In this document: positions 33,819 through 42,503 of the stretch, one piece after another
How the letters are laid out: every line of letters starts with the position of its first letter
How positions within the stretch are numbered: the first letter of the stretch is position 1
Assembly (NCBI GenBank): GCA_035366835.1
Contig: DAOSIS010000016.1
Span: forward strand, 22,188 to 86,187
Direction of reading: 5' to 3'
Source: UBA6109 sp035366835
GTDB taxonomy: Bacteria; Desulfobacterota; Syntrophia; Syntrophales; UBA6109
DNA length: 64,000 nt
Notes under the pieces: generated by a model
Seen by the model: only the letters and a program-made list of their open reading frames with translations
The model's database searches: none
What the model was told of the DNA's origin: nothing
Translations under genes and position numbers: made by a program

Positions 33819-34405
33819 GTCTCTGGAAGGATTTCAATCAGGGGATCGTGAAGGAGAATCCGGTCCTGCGTCTGATGATCGGGTTGTGCCCCGTTCTGGC
33901 CGTATCGAATACGACGATGAACGCCCTGGGGATGAGCGCGGCGGTGGCCTTTGTGCTGATCGGCTCCAATCTGGTCGTGGCACTGATCCGGAAGGTCACG
34001 CCGGACGAAATTCGCATCCCGATCTTCATCATCATCATCTCGACCTTCGTGACCATCATTGATTATGTGATGCAGGCCTATGCGCCCGTTCTTTACCAGG
34101 CGCTGGGTGTTTTCGTTCCCCTGATCGTCGTGAACTGCATCATCCTCGGCCGTGCGGAAGCTTTTGCCTACAAGAACCCCATCTTCAATTCGGTCCTGGA
34201 CGGCGTCGGAATGAGCATCGGTTTTACGCTGGCGCTCGGCAGCATCGCCGTGATCCGGGAGATTCTGGGCGCGGGCGCCGTTCTGGGCATTCAGCTTTAC
34301 GACCCCGCAATCGCGGCGACCATCATGATTCTGCCGCCCGGCGCCTTCATCACGATCGGCTGCATCATGGCATTCCTCAACAAGATGGAAAACAAGGTGA
34401 TGTAG
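33815..34405 (+). CDS. rnfE: Rnf complex subunit E
   Basis: A 196-residue membrane subunit with six helices; blocks GLCPVLAVSNTTMNALGM and PLIVVNCIILGRAEAFA are family features. RnfA and RnfE together hold the iron-sulfur centre in the membrane (Cys in GLCP and NC here). ATG 33815 overlaps the rnfG stop. Confidence 0.96.
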   Translation: MSLWKDFNQGIVKENPVLRLMIGLCPVLAVSNTTMNALGMSAAVAFVLIGSNLVVALIRKVTPDEIRIPIFIIIISTFVTIIDYVMQAYAPVLYQALGVFVPLIVVNCIILGRAEAFAYKNPIFNSVLDGVGMSIGFTLALGSIAVIREILGAGAVLGIQLYDPAIAATIMILPPGAFITIGCIMAFLNKMENKVM

Positions 34406-34412
34406 GGGGCCT

Positions 34413-34991
34413 ATGGAACTCTTCGGCATTTTCTTCGCAGCATTTCTTATCAACAATATCCTGCTGATCCGTTTCATCGCGCTGTGCTCGTTTTTCGGAG
34501 TCTCCACGAACATCGGCACGTCGGTCGGCATGAGCTTCGCCGTCATTTTCGTCATGACGATTTCCTCTGCGGTGTCCTGGGCGGTTTATTATTTCATCCT
34601 GGCTCCGTTTCATCTGGAGTTCCTCCGCACGGCCGTATTCATCATCACGATTGCGTCCTTGGTCCAGTTGGAAGAACTGTACCTCAAGAAGATGATCCCC
34701 GCCCTGTATCGGTCCATGGGGATCTATCTGCCGCTCATCACGACCAACTGTGCGATCCTGGCGGTCGCTTTTCTCGCCATCGATTACAAGTACAACTTCC
34801 TCCAGTCGATGGTCTATTCGCTGGGGGTTTCAGCCGGATACGCCCTGGCCATGGTTCTTTTTGCCTACGTGCGTGAGAGGATGGCGATTGCCCCGATCCC
34901 AAAGTGGTTCCAGGGCTATCCGATCGCCTTTATTACGGCGGCTCTGATGTCATTGGCATTCCTCGGTTTCTCCGGGATGTTCGGGCTGTAA
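34413..34991 (+). CDS. rnfA: Rnf complex subunit A
   Basis: A 192-residue membrane subunit, the pseudo-symmetric partner of RnfE, with six helices. NNILLIRFIALCSFFGVS and PLITTNCAILAVAF contain the two conserved Cys. It starts 7 bases after rnfE. Confidence 0.96.
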   Translation: MELFGIFFAAFLINNILLIRFIALCSFFGVSTNIGTSVGMSFAVIFVMTISSAVSWAVYYFILAPFHLEFLRTAVFIITIASLVQLEELYLKKMIPALYRSMGIYLPLITTNCAILAVAFLAIDYKYNFLQSMVYSLGVSAGYALAMVLFAYVRERMAIAPIPKWFQGYPIAFITAALMSLAFLGFSGMFGL

Positions 34992-35039
34992 GGGGAAAAG
35001 ATATTCTGCCGCCGCGGGTGCGGCAATTGGGATGAATCT

Positions 35040-35828
35040 ATGCTGATACTTGCATCTATCGTTGTATTGGGAATCATCGGTTTCATTTTCGCCGGGGCGC
35101 TGGGGTTCGCCGCAGACTATTTCCGCGTCGAGGAAGATCCGCGGATCGCCACGGTTCTCGCCGCGCTTCCAGGCGGAAATTGCGGGGCCTGCGGCATGGC
35201 GGGCTGCCGCGACTATGCCGAGAAGGTCGTGCTGGGACAGGCTGCCGTGACGGCCTGCGTCGCCGGCGGATCCGGAACCGCGGCGAAGATCTCCGAGGTC
35301 ATGGGCGTCGGTTGCGGAGAGGTGGAAAGGAAGGTGGCGGTCGTCCACTGCGGCGCCAAGGGGGAGCAGCGAAAGAAGAAGGGAAACTACTCGGGCGTGA
35401 AGACCTGCATGGCGGTGACGCTCGTGGACGGCGGCGGGTTGGCCTGCACTTACGGGTGCCTCGGCTACGGCGATTGCCTGGCGATCTGTCCTTTCGGGGC
35501 GATCGAGATGAGGGAAGGCCTGGCTTTTATTGATCCAGAGAAATGCACGGGCTGCGGGAAGTGCGTTTCCGCCTGTCCGCGCAAGATCATCTCGCTCCGA
35601 CCCTATGACTTCAAGGTCGCCATCGCCTGTTCATCGCGCGATTCGGGGGCCGTTGTGCGGAAGATCTGTCCCGTGGGATGCATCGGCTGCAAGCTCTGCG
35701 TGAAGCAGGTCGCGGATGTCTTCAAGGTGACGGACAATCTCGCCTCCATCGACTACGCGAAGACTGGCATAGCCTGCGGCCCTGCCGTGGAGAAGTGCCC
35801 GACCAAGTGCATCGTGACGAGCGACTAG
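35040..35828 (+). CDS. rnfB: Rnf complex subunit B
   Basis: A 262-residue ferredoxin-oxidising subunit. An N-terminal membrane anchor (about 1-25) precedes the CGACGMAGC cluster motif (about 47), then CTGCGKCVSACP and further Cys groups (CPVGCIGCKLC, CGPAVEKCPTKC). It takes electrons from reduced ferredoxin. It ends the order C-D-G-E-A-B. The ribosome site is weak. Confidence 0.96.
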   Translation: MLILASIVVLGIIGFIFAGALGFAADYFRVEEDPRIATVLAALPGGNCGACGMAGCRDYAEKVVLGQAAVTACVAGGSGTAAKISEVMGVGCGEVERKVAVVHCGAKGEQRKKKGNYSGVKTCMAVTLVDGGGLACTYGCLGYGDCLAICPFGAIEMREGLAFIDPEKCTGCGKCVSACPRKIISLRPYDFKVAIACSSRDSGAVVRKICPVGCIGCKLCVKQVADVFKVTDNLASIDYAKTGIACGPAVEKCPTKCIVTSD

Positions 35829-35957
35829 AAAAGGACAGACCGAGACTCTCTGAGAGGCAGACTCGATGGGAGAAAAGAGACCTGTAGGGAAGACCGCCCC
35901 GATGACCAGGAAAAAGGCTGGCTCGACGGGCGGATGGCATAAGGAGGATCGAAGCTC

Positions 35958-36701
35958 ATGATAACGCGCCGCGACTTCTTCAGATTGACGGGACTTGCCG
36001 CAGCCGCTTTGGGTACGGGATATACCGCAGGCAAATGGATCGCCCCGGCAGAGGGGGATCGTTTCTCCATTTCAGGATTTCTGCCGGCGGACCGGGAGAC
36101 GGTCACCGGCCTTGCAACGATTTTTTCCAGGAGAGCCGGAGCTTCCGGCCAGCCGGTCATCTTGGCGGCATCGCCGTGGAAGGAATGCATCCTGGCGGGC
36201 AGCCGGGCGGCCGCCGGCGAACGTCCGGCGAAGCGCCTCGCGGAGCCCGTCCTCTTCCGGATGGCCCCCCTGCCCCAGGGAATGCCGGCCGATATTCTTG
36301 TCGCCGACGCCCACACCGGCGTCTATCGTCCGGACGCCGACTTCACGGTGGCCATGGCGGAGTTTCGCCGCGGGCTTCAGGGGAAAACGGCGACGCACTT
36401 CTTCTCGGCGGAAGGCCGCGTCGGCGGATCGATGCACCTTTTTGCGGGCAGCGAACGCTATGCCGTGATCGAGAGTGAAAAAGGGATCGTCGATCGGATC
36501 CCCCTTGCGGCGTCGTACCGCAGCATATCGGTCGACGGCGCGCAGGGAAAAACCGGCATCGAGATCGCCGATGGCATGGTCTCCGTCCACTCCGCAAGCT
36601 GCCGGAACCAGCTCTGCCGGCATCTGGGCCCCATTTCGCAGGACGGCCAACTGATTGCCTGCGCCCCGAACAGGGTCATGATCCGGATTGAGGCGGCCTG
36701 A
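35958..36701 (+). CDS. Tat-exported NusG domain II protein
   Basis: A 247-residue protein. It starts with a twin-arginine signal (MITRRDFFRLTGLAAAALG). The last 65 residues form a NusG_II-type domain as seen in small proteins next to rnf and apbE genes (DGMVSVHSASCRNQLCRHLG), with two Cys and a His that may bind something. The middle part (about 40-180) is unlike known domains. AAGGAGG supports ATG 35958. It lies between rnfB and apbE, so a role in Rnf or flavin maturation outside the membrane is plausible but unproven. Confidence 0.8.
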   Translation: MITRRDFFRLTGLAAAALGTGYTAGKWIAPAEGDRFSISGFLPADRETVTGLATIFSRRAGASGQPVILAASPWKECILAGSRAAAGERPAKRLAEPVLFRMAPLPQGMPADILVADAHTGVYRPDADFTVAMAEFRRGLQGKTATHFFSAEGRVGGSMHLFAGSERYAVIESEKGIVDRIPLAASYRSISVDGAQGKTGIEIADGMVSVHSASCRNQLCRHLGPISQDGQLIACAPNRVMIRIEAA

Positions 36702-36731
36702 GGCTGTTCGCTGCCAAAGTTCGAGCCGTCC

Positions 36732-37721
36732 ATGAAGAAGTTCTTCATCGGCATTACGATTTTTGCCGTTCTTTTCGCCGTTGGATTTTCCCTTTCCCGG
36801 AAGGAGACCTCCCGGACCGCGGTGTGGAAGCAGTCCTACCTCGCGCTGGGGACCGTCGTCCAGATCCAGGTGCGGCATGGGGAGAGGGGGATCGCCGAAG
36901 CGGCCATGGCCAAGGCGATTGCCGAAATTCGGCGCGTGGAGGCCCTTTTCACCGCTTGCGACCCCAAGAGCCCGATCGGGACTATCAATTCGTCAGCAGC
37001 AACATCGTTTTCGGTTTCACCGGAAGTCTACGGCCTGATGCGGCAATGTGACGCTTTCTGGAGAAGCACGTCCGGGGCGTTCGATGCCGGTCTGGGCGCC
37101 GTGAGCGAAGTCTGGGGATTCCGCCGGGGGCAGCCGGCTGTCCCCCCGGCGGAGAAGCTTCGGGAGGCCCTGAAGAAATCGGGATGGCGTCACGTCCGTC
37201 TGGAAGAGGGGAACCGGCTTCGCAGAACGGCGCCCGTGCAGTTCGATCTCGGGGCGATGGTCCCGGGTTATGCCGTTGACCGCGCCCTCGCGGTATTGAA
37301 GCGGGAAGGCATGGCCGAAGCACTGGTCGATGGAGGAGGCGAGATCGGCTCGACGGGCGGGGAGTGGATCATCGGCATTCAGCACCCGCGGACAAAGGGA
37401 GAGATGGTCCGCCGGTTGAAACTCCGCGGGCTGGCGGTTGCCACGTCCGGCGATTACGAGCAGTACTTCGAAAAGGACGGCCGAAGATATCACCACATCC
37501 TCGATCCCCGGACGGGGTTCCCGGCGACGGGCTGCCAGAGCGTAACGGTCCTTGCCGCCGACGATGCCGCGGCGGATGCCCTGTCGACAGGCTTCTTCGT
37601 GCTGGGACCCGAGGAGACGATGCGCTTCGTGCGGGAAATGCCGGGCGTGCACGCCATGGTGGTGGATGCAGCCGGCCGCATTCATGCATCGGAGGGATTT
37701 GCGGCATTCGTCGTGGAGTAA
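36732..37721 (+). CDS. apbE: FAD:protein FMN transferase
   Basis: A 329-residue ApbE. An N-terminal membrane segment or signal (FFIGITIFAVLFAVGF) leads to the flavin-transferase fold: QSYLALGTVVQIQV, SGAFDAGLGAVSEVWGF, FDLGAMVPGYAVDRAL, LVDGGGEIGSTGG and HHILDPRTGFPA. It attaches FMN to the Thr of RnfG (and probably RnfD) at the outer face of the membrane, which explains its place behind rnf. FDLGAM has Met where the family mostly has Ile or Lys. Confidence 0.95.
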   Translation: MKKFFIGITIFAVLFAVGFSLSRKETSRTAVWKQSYLALGTVVQIQVRHGERGIAEAAMAKAIAEIRRVEALFTACDPKSPIGTINSSAATSFSVSPEVYGLMRQCDAFWRSTSGAFDAGLGAVSEVWGFRRGQPAVPPAEKLREALKKSGWRHVRLEEGNRLRRTAPVQFDLGAMVPGYAVDRALAVLKREGMAEALVDGGGEIGSTGGEWIIGIQHPRTKGEMVRRLKLRGLAVATSGDYEQYFEKDGRRYHHILDPRTGFPATGCQSVTVLAADDAAADALSTGFFVLGPEETMRFVREMPGVHAMVVDAAGRIHASEGFAAFVVE

Positions 37722-37794
37722 AAAAAGTGTTGGCACAGAGGTCCGGTTTCGGGTAGAAGAACGGGACCTCAAATCTGAACAGGAGACGCGAACA

Positions 37795-38631
37795 TTGAAT
37801 AAGATTCTTGAGAAAACGGATCTTTCGGACAGCGTGGTCAAGATGGTGATCGAAGCGCCCGAAATCGCCGGAAAGCGCAGGGCGGGCCAGTTCATCATCT
37901 TGAAGGTCGACGAAAAGGGCGAGCGGATTCCGCTCACCATCGTCGATTCCGATGCCGGGAAGGGGACCATCACGATCATCTATCAGGTGGTCGGCAAGAC
38001 GACCGCGATCATGGCCGGGATGAAGGCGGGCGACGAGATCATGGATGTCCAGGGACCCCTCGGCAACCCCACGGAAATCGAGAATTTCGGCCAGGTCGTC
38101 TGCATCGGCGGCGGCGTCGGCGTCGGTGTCGTCTACCCTCTGGCGGTCGCACTGAAGAAGGCGGGGAACCGCGTCATTTCCATCATCGGTGCCAGGACCA
38201 AGGACCTGCTGATCCTGGAGAAGGAGATGAAGGAAGTCAGCGATGAGCTTCATGTGGCAACCGACGACGGCAGCTACGGGTTCCACGGGTTCGTCAGCAC
38301 CGTTCTGCAGAACCTCATCGACAAGGGGGTCAAGATCGACCGGGTCTACGCGATCGGTCCCGTTCCCATGATGCGGGTGCTGAGCAACCAGACGAAACCC
38401 TACGGCATCAAAACGATTGTCAGTCTGAATGCCATCATGGTCGATGCCACGGGGATGTGCGGCGCATGCCGTGTGGCGGTGGCCGGAAAAACGAAATTTA
38501 CCTGCGTCGACGGGCCGGAATTCGACGGCCATGAAGTCGATTTCGATCTGCTGACCAAGCGCCTGCGGATGTACTGCGAGCAGGAAAAACAATGCTATGA
38601 CGCATACAGGTGTGAATGCCATGGAAAATAA
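37795..38631 (+). CDS. nfnA: NfnA/SudB-type ferredoxin-NADP+ reductase subunit alpha
   Basis: A 278-residue FAD and [2Fe-2S] protein. FAD/NAD-binding parts include IGGGVGVGVVYPLAVAL (about residue 103). The C-terminal Cys motif CGACRVAVAGKTKFTCVDGP (about 222-240) holds the [2Fe-2S] cluster. TTG 37795 follows AGGAG and gives the standard length. With NfnB it bifurcates electrons between NADPH, NAD+ and ferredoxin. Its stop overlaps nfnB by 11 bases. Confidence 0.92.
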   Translation: MNKILEKTDLSDSVVKMVIEAPEIAGKRRAGQFIILKVDEKGERIPLTIVDSDAGKGTITIIYQVVGKTTAIMAGMKAGDEIMDVQGPLGNPTEIENFGQVVCIGGGVGVGVVYPLAVALKKAGNRVISIIGARTKDLLILEKEMKEVSDELHVATDDGSYGFHGFVSTVLQNLIDKGVKIDRVYAIGPVPMMRVLSNQTKPYGIKTIVSLNAIMVDATGMCGACRVAVAGKTKFTCVDGPEFDGHEVDFDLLTKRLRMYCEQEKQCYDAYRCECHGK

Positions 38632-40036
38632 GGAAAAAAAAGTGAAGGTACCCCGCCAGAAAATGCCTGAGCAGGCCCCGAAGGATCGGGTCCGGAATTT
38701 CGATGAAGTGCCCTTCGGTTATACGGAGGAATTGGCGATCACCGAAGCCAAGCGCTGCATCCAGTGCAAGAAGCCGGGTTGCGTGGCGGGATGTCCGGTG
38801 GACGTCAACATCCCGGGATTCATCAAGAAGATCGCGGAGGGGGATTTCTTGGGCGCCGCGCGCGTGCTGAAGGAGACCAACAGCCTGCCGGCCGTCTGCG
38901 GCCGCGTCTGCCCTCAGGAGGACCAGTGCGAAAAGGTCTGCATCCTCGGCAAGAAGGGTGAGGCCGTGGCGATCGGAAGGCTGGAGCGCTTCGCCGCGGA
39001 CTACGAACGGAACGCCGGCAAGGTCAGCATTCCCGAACCGGCGCCGCCCAGAGGCCAGAAGGTCGCCATCGTCGGCGCCGGCCCCTCGGGACTCACGATT
39101 GCGAGCGATCTCGTCAAGCTGGGATACGAGGTGACGATCTTCGAGGCCCTGCACAAGGCGGGCGGCGTGCTCGTCTACGGAATTCCCGAATTCCGGCTTC
39201 CCAAGGCCATCGTGCAGGCGGAAGTCGATTACCTGAAGAAGCTCGGCGTGAAGATCGTGGTCAACGCCCTCATCGGCCGCTACAAGACCGTGGATGAGTT
39301 GTTCGCGGAAGGGTACGAAGCGATCTACCTGGCAGTCGGCGCCGGGGCGCCGGTCTTCATGAACGTTCCCGGCGAGAATCTGAGCGGCATCTATTCGGCC
39401 AACGAGTATCTTACCCGCTCCAATCTGATGAAGGCCTACCGCTTCCCGGAGTACGCCACGCCGATCGTGCGCGGCAGGAATGTGGCCGTCATCGGCGGCG
39501 GCAACGTCGCCATGGACTCTGTCCGCACGGCGCTCCGGCTGGGCGCGGAAAATGCCTATATCATCTACCGGCGCACGGAAGTCGAGATGCCGGCCAGGAT
39601 CGAAGAAGTCCATCACGCCAAGGAAGAGGGCGTGCAGTTCAAGCTCCTGACCAACCCTGTGGAATACATCGGCAACGAGCAGGGCTGGGTGAAGGCGATC
39701 AAATGCCAGAGGATGGAGCTCGGCGAACCGGATTCATCCGGGCGTCGAAGGCCCATTCCGGTCAAGGGATCGGAATTCCTCATCGACGTGGACACGGTCG
39801 TCGTCGCGGTCGGCACGAATGCCAATCCCATTGTCCCCGCCACGACGCCGGGCCTGGAAGTCAACAAGTGGGGATACATCGTCACCAAGGGTGAAAGCGG
39901 CGAGACGAGCCGTTGCGGCGTCTACGCCGGCGGAGACATCGTGACCGGCGCCGCGACGGTCATCCTGGCCATGGGCGCGGGGCGGAAGGCCGCCAAGGCC
40001 ATCCACGAGTACCTGTGCGGGAAGAAGAAAAAGTAG
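38621..40036 (+). CDS. nfnB: NfnB/glutamate synthase small subunit-like NADPH oxidoreductase
   Basis: A 471-residue GltD-like flavoprotein. An N-terminal [4Fe-4S] domain (CIQCKKPGCVAGCPVDVN, CGRVCPQEDQCEKVC) is followed by FAD (VAIVGAGPSGLTIASDL) and NADPH (VAVIGGGNVAMDSVRTAL) motifs. No large glutamate synthase gene is near and NfnA precedes it, so NfnB is the better name. ATG 38621 follows AGGTG with good spacing. It ends the rnf-nfn unit; a terminator follows. Confidence 0.93.
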   Translation: MENKEKKVKVPRQKMPEQAPKDRVRNFDEVPFGYTEELAITEAKRCIQCKKPGCVAGCPVDVNIPGFIKKIAEGDFLGAARVLKETNSLPAVCGRVCPQEDQCEKVCILGKKGEAVAIGRLERFAADYERNAGKVSIPEPAPPRGQKVAIVGAGPSGLTIASDLVKLGYEVTIFEALHKAGGVLVYGIPEFRLPKAIVQAEVDYLKKLGVKIVVNALIGRYKTVDELFAEGYEAIYLAVGAGAPVFMNVPGENLSGIYSANEYLTRSNLMKAYRFPEYATPIVRGRNVAVIGGGNVAMDSVRTALRLGAENAYIIYRRTEVEMPARIEEVHHAKEEGVQFKLLTNPVEYIGNEQGWVKAIKCQRMELGEPDSSGRRRPIPVKGSEFLIDVDTVVVAVGTNANPIVPATTPGLEVNKWGYIVTKGESGETSRCGVYAGGDIVTGAATVILAMGAGRKAAKAIHEYLCGKKKK

Positions 40037-40056
40037 GATGGATCGGGAAAAAGAGA

Positions 40057-40088
40057 GGGGCGGAAGAATCTTCTTCCGCCCCTTTTTT
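40057..40088 (+). terminator. terminator behind nfnB, possibly two-way
   Basis: GGGGCGGAAG (40057-40066) pairs with CTTCCGCCCC (40073-40082), then six T and more. On the other strand a TCTCTTTTT run follows, so it may also stop atpB transcription, which ends at 40125. Confidence 0.9.
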
Positions 40089-40124
40089 CTTTTTGCATCG
40101 GCCGCCCGTTTCCGGCCGCCGTTC

Positions 40125-40778
40125 TCAGTGATGTTCTTCCATGGCGCCGGCGATGTACATCATGGCCAGCAGCATGAAGACGAGCGTCTGGATGACCGAC
40201 GTGAAGATCATCAGCGCGAAGACCGGCAGGGGCACCAGGAGCGGCACAAGAAGGAGGACGACGGCCAGCACGATGTCCTCACCCATGATGTTCCCGAAGA
40301 GCCGCACGGACAGGGAAAGGGGACGGGAAAGATGGCTGATGATTTCGATCGGCATCATGAGCGGCGTGAGCCACCAGACGGGTCCCATGAACTGCTTCAC
40401 GTATTTCATGCCGTGGACGCGGACGCCGACGATGTGCGTCATGACGAAGACGACGATGGCCATCGAAACCGTGGTGTTGAGGTTGGCCGTCGGAGATTCG
40501 AATCCCGGGATGAGCCCGATGAGGTTCGACGTCAGGATGTAGAGCCCCAGCGTCGCGATCAGCGGGAAGAACTTGCGTCCGTGAGGTCCCATGGTCTCCG
40601 TAAGCAGCCCGTCGAACCCGCTCACGATCACCTCCATCACGTTCTGCAGCCGTCCGGGGTAGAGGTTCAGGCGGCGGGTGGCCAGGTAGGAGCACAGCGC
40701 CAGAATGGCCATGACGCACCAGGCGTACATGACCTGGGCCGGGACATAATGATTTTCGAGAAACAATACGGGATGCAT
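40125..40778 (-). CDS. atpB: ATP synthase Fo subunit a
   Basis: A 217-residue membrane subunit with five to six helices. The essential Arg is in RPLSLSVRLFGNIMGE (about residue 157). It forms the ion half-channels next to the c-ring. Its ATG overlaps the stop of the atpI-like gene by one base. It ends a short operon atpZ-atpI-atpB, read leftward; the c-subunit gene that normally follows is not there. Confidence 0.96.
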   Translation of the reverse strand: MHPVLFLENHYVPAQVMYAWCVMAILALCSYLATRRLNLYPGRLQNVMEVIVSGFDGLLTETMGPHGRKFFPLIATLGLYILTSNLIGLIPGFESPTANLNTTVSMAIVVFVMTHIVGVRVHGMKYVKQFMGPVWWLTPLMMPIEIISHLSRPLSLSVRLFGNIMGEDIVLAVVLLLVPLLVPLPVFALMIFTSVIQTLVFMLLAMMYIAGAMEEHH

Positions 40779-41185
40779 CAGTCTGTCGGGACCTCCTCAA
40801 TCTGGTTTTTTTTGGACAGGAGCATCAAAACGACGGTCAGGGCGATGTTCATGATGACGACCGAAAGACCGATCAGAAGACCGATCACGTTGACGAGATC
40901 GCCGGTGATGATGAGGTAGAGGACCACCCCCGTCACGGCGAAGCGGAGATAGTATCTCCACATGACGGACGCGCGAGAGGCAGCGCCGGAGCGGCTCAGG
41001 AACACCTTCTTCAGGTCGCGGTGAAGCCAGTGGAAATTGACGATGCTGACGAGGCCGCCCAGGAGTACGCCGAAGGCGAACTTCTCCGAAACCAGGGTCA
41101 GGCCGGCAAGGAAACACAAGCCCAGGACGAGCCAGTTGGTCCATTCAAGCCTTTTTTGGAGCGGGTCTTTTGGGATGCGGTTCAT
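40778..41185 (-). CDS. atpI: ATP synthase I-like membrane protein
   Basis: A 135-residue protein with four membrane segments, as in AtpI, a helper of c-ring assembly. ATG 41185 gives MNRIPKDPLQKRLEW; a TTG at 41221 preceded by GAGG is also in frame. It overlaps the preceding atpZ-like gene by 41 bases from the ATG. Assignment rests on size, topology and place between atpZ and atpB. Confidence 0.75.
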   Translation of the reverse strand: MNRIPKDPLQKRLEWTNWLVLGLCFLAGLTLVSEKFAFGVLLGGLVSIVNFHWLHRDLKKVFLSRSGAASRASVMWRYYLRFAVTGVVLYLIITGDLVNVIGLLIGLSVVIMNIALTVVLMLLSKKNQIEEVPTD

Positions 41186-41429
41186 TTCGTAAGCCCGTGA
41201 TGACAGGCTGATCGTCCGCAAAGTACCTCTTGATCAGGACGTAGACGTTCCGGAACCCGGCAACGATTCCAAGGATCAGGAAGATCAGGGTCAGGTACGG
41301 ACCCGTGCCGAACCTTCGGTCCAGATAGGCGCCGAGGTACAGCCCCCCGAAGACCATCAGGACCATGGCGATGCCCACGCTGCTTGCATAGGCCAGCTGG
41401 ACGAAAGACTTCTTCGCGTCCTTATCCAT
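41145..41429 (-). CDS. atpZ: AtpZ/AtpQ-like ATP synthase accessory membrane protein
   Basis: A 94-residue protein with two membrane segments (about 13-35 and 43-62) and the block GGLYLGAYLDRRFGTGPYLTL that marks the AtpZ family. Such proteins stand at the head of ATP synthase operons and together with AtpI may handle c-ring assembly or Mg2+/Ca2+. The basic, Pro-rich tail is KRPAPKKA. Confidence 0.85.
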   Translation of the reverse strand: MDKDAKKSFVQLAYASSVGIAMVLMVFGGLYLGAYLDRRFGTGPYLTLIFLILGIVAGFRNVYVLIKRYFADDQPVITGLRNEPHPKRPAPKKA

Positions 41430-41503
41430 CGGATGGGCGCCCCTGTATCATGCGCGGTGCCGAAAGTCAATGAAAAACGATGTCCATCAAGGGTGACCGG
41501 AGG

Positions 41504-42433
41504 TCAGGCCCGCCGGTTCCGATACCATTCGATGGTCTTCTTCAGCCCCTCGCGAAAATCGGTGTCCGCCTTGAAGCCGAACTCCCGGAAGGCCCGCCCG
41601 GTGTCCAGCATGCGACGCGGCTGCCCGTCGGGCTGCGCCGCATCCCATACGATCTCGCCCCGGAAACCGGTCAGTTCCGCGATCAGGGTCACGAGGTCCC
41701 GGATCGAAATTTCGAACCCCGGACCGATGTTGACGGGATCGCTCTTGTCGTACCGCTCCGTCGCCAGCACGATCGCTTCGGCGGCATCCTCGACGTAGAA
41801 GAACTCCCGCGTCGCGTTTCCCGTTCCCCAGACGACGACGCGGTCTTCCTTCCGCTCGACGGCATCGGCGCATTTCTTGATCAGCGCGGGGATCACGTGG
41901 GACGAACGGGGGTCGAAGTTGTCGCCCGGCCCGTACAGATTCACGGGCAGAAGGAAAATGGCGTGAAATCCGTACTGCTGCCGGTACGCCTGGGCCTGGA
42001 CCAGCATCATCTTTTTCGCCAGCCCGTAGGGTGCGTTCGTTTCCTCGGGATAGCCGTTCCAGAGGTCCTCCTCGCGGAAGGGGACCGGAGTGAACTTCGG
42101 GTACGCGCAGATCGTGCCGATCGCGACGAACTTGCCGATCCGGTGCTGCCACGCCTCGTGCATCAATTGGGCGCCCATGATCAGGTTGTCGTAGAACAGC
42201 GTCGCCGGGTTTTCGCGGTTGTATCCGATGCCGCCCACCTTTGCCGCCAGGTGGATGACGATGTCGGGCTCCTGCTCATCATAGAGCCGCCGGATGTCCT
42301 CGATCCGCGTGAGATTGAACTCCGGCAGGTCCGCGACGGCGAGGCGATTGCATCCGCGGTCGCGCAGTTTCTTCAGAAGGTGCGTGCCGAGGAACCCCTT
42401 GCCCCCGGTCACGGTGATGCGTTTTTCCCTCAT
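41504..42433 (-). CDS. fcl: GDP-L-fucose synthase
   Basis: A 309-residue short-chain dehydrogenase/epimerase. NADP motif GGKGFLGTHLL at residues 10-20; catalytic Tyr and Lys in APYGLAKKMML (about 135-145); LLPVNLYGPGDNFDPRSSHVIPALIKK is typical of Fcl. It turns GDP-4-keto-6-deoxymannose, the product of the gmd gene ahead of it, into GDP-L-fucose for surface sugars. Confidence 0.95.
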   Translation of the reverse strand: MREKRITVTGGKGFLGTHLLKKLRDRGCNRLAVADLPEFNLTRIEDIRRLYDEQEPDIVIHLAAKVGGIGYNRENPATLFYDNLIMGAQLMHEAWQHRIGKFVAIGTICAYPKFTPVPFREEDLWNGYPEETNAPYGLAKKMMLVQAQAYRQQYGFHAIFLLPVNLYGPGDNFDPRSSHVIPALIKKCADAVERKEDRVVVWGTGNATREFFYVEDAAEAIVLATERYDKSDPVNIGPGFEISIRDLVTLIAELTGFRGEIVWDAAQPDGQPRRMLDTGRAFREFGFKADTDFREGLKKTIEWYRNRRA

Positions 42434-42503
42434 GGAGGATGCCCCCTTCCCTTGTCTTCGGTGGCGGACGAGTCCCGAACCCCCGCGGCGAACCGCCGGA
42501 GGT

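Noticed and set aside
38621..40036. Glutamate synthase small chain
   Set aside because: No large subunit gene nearby, and an NfnA-type partner directly precedes it.
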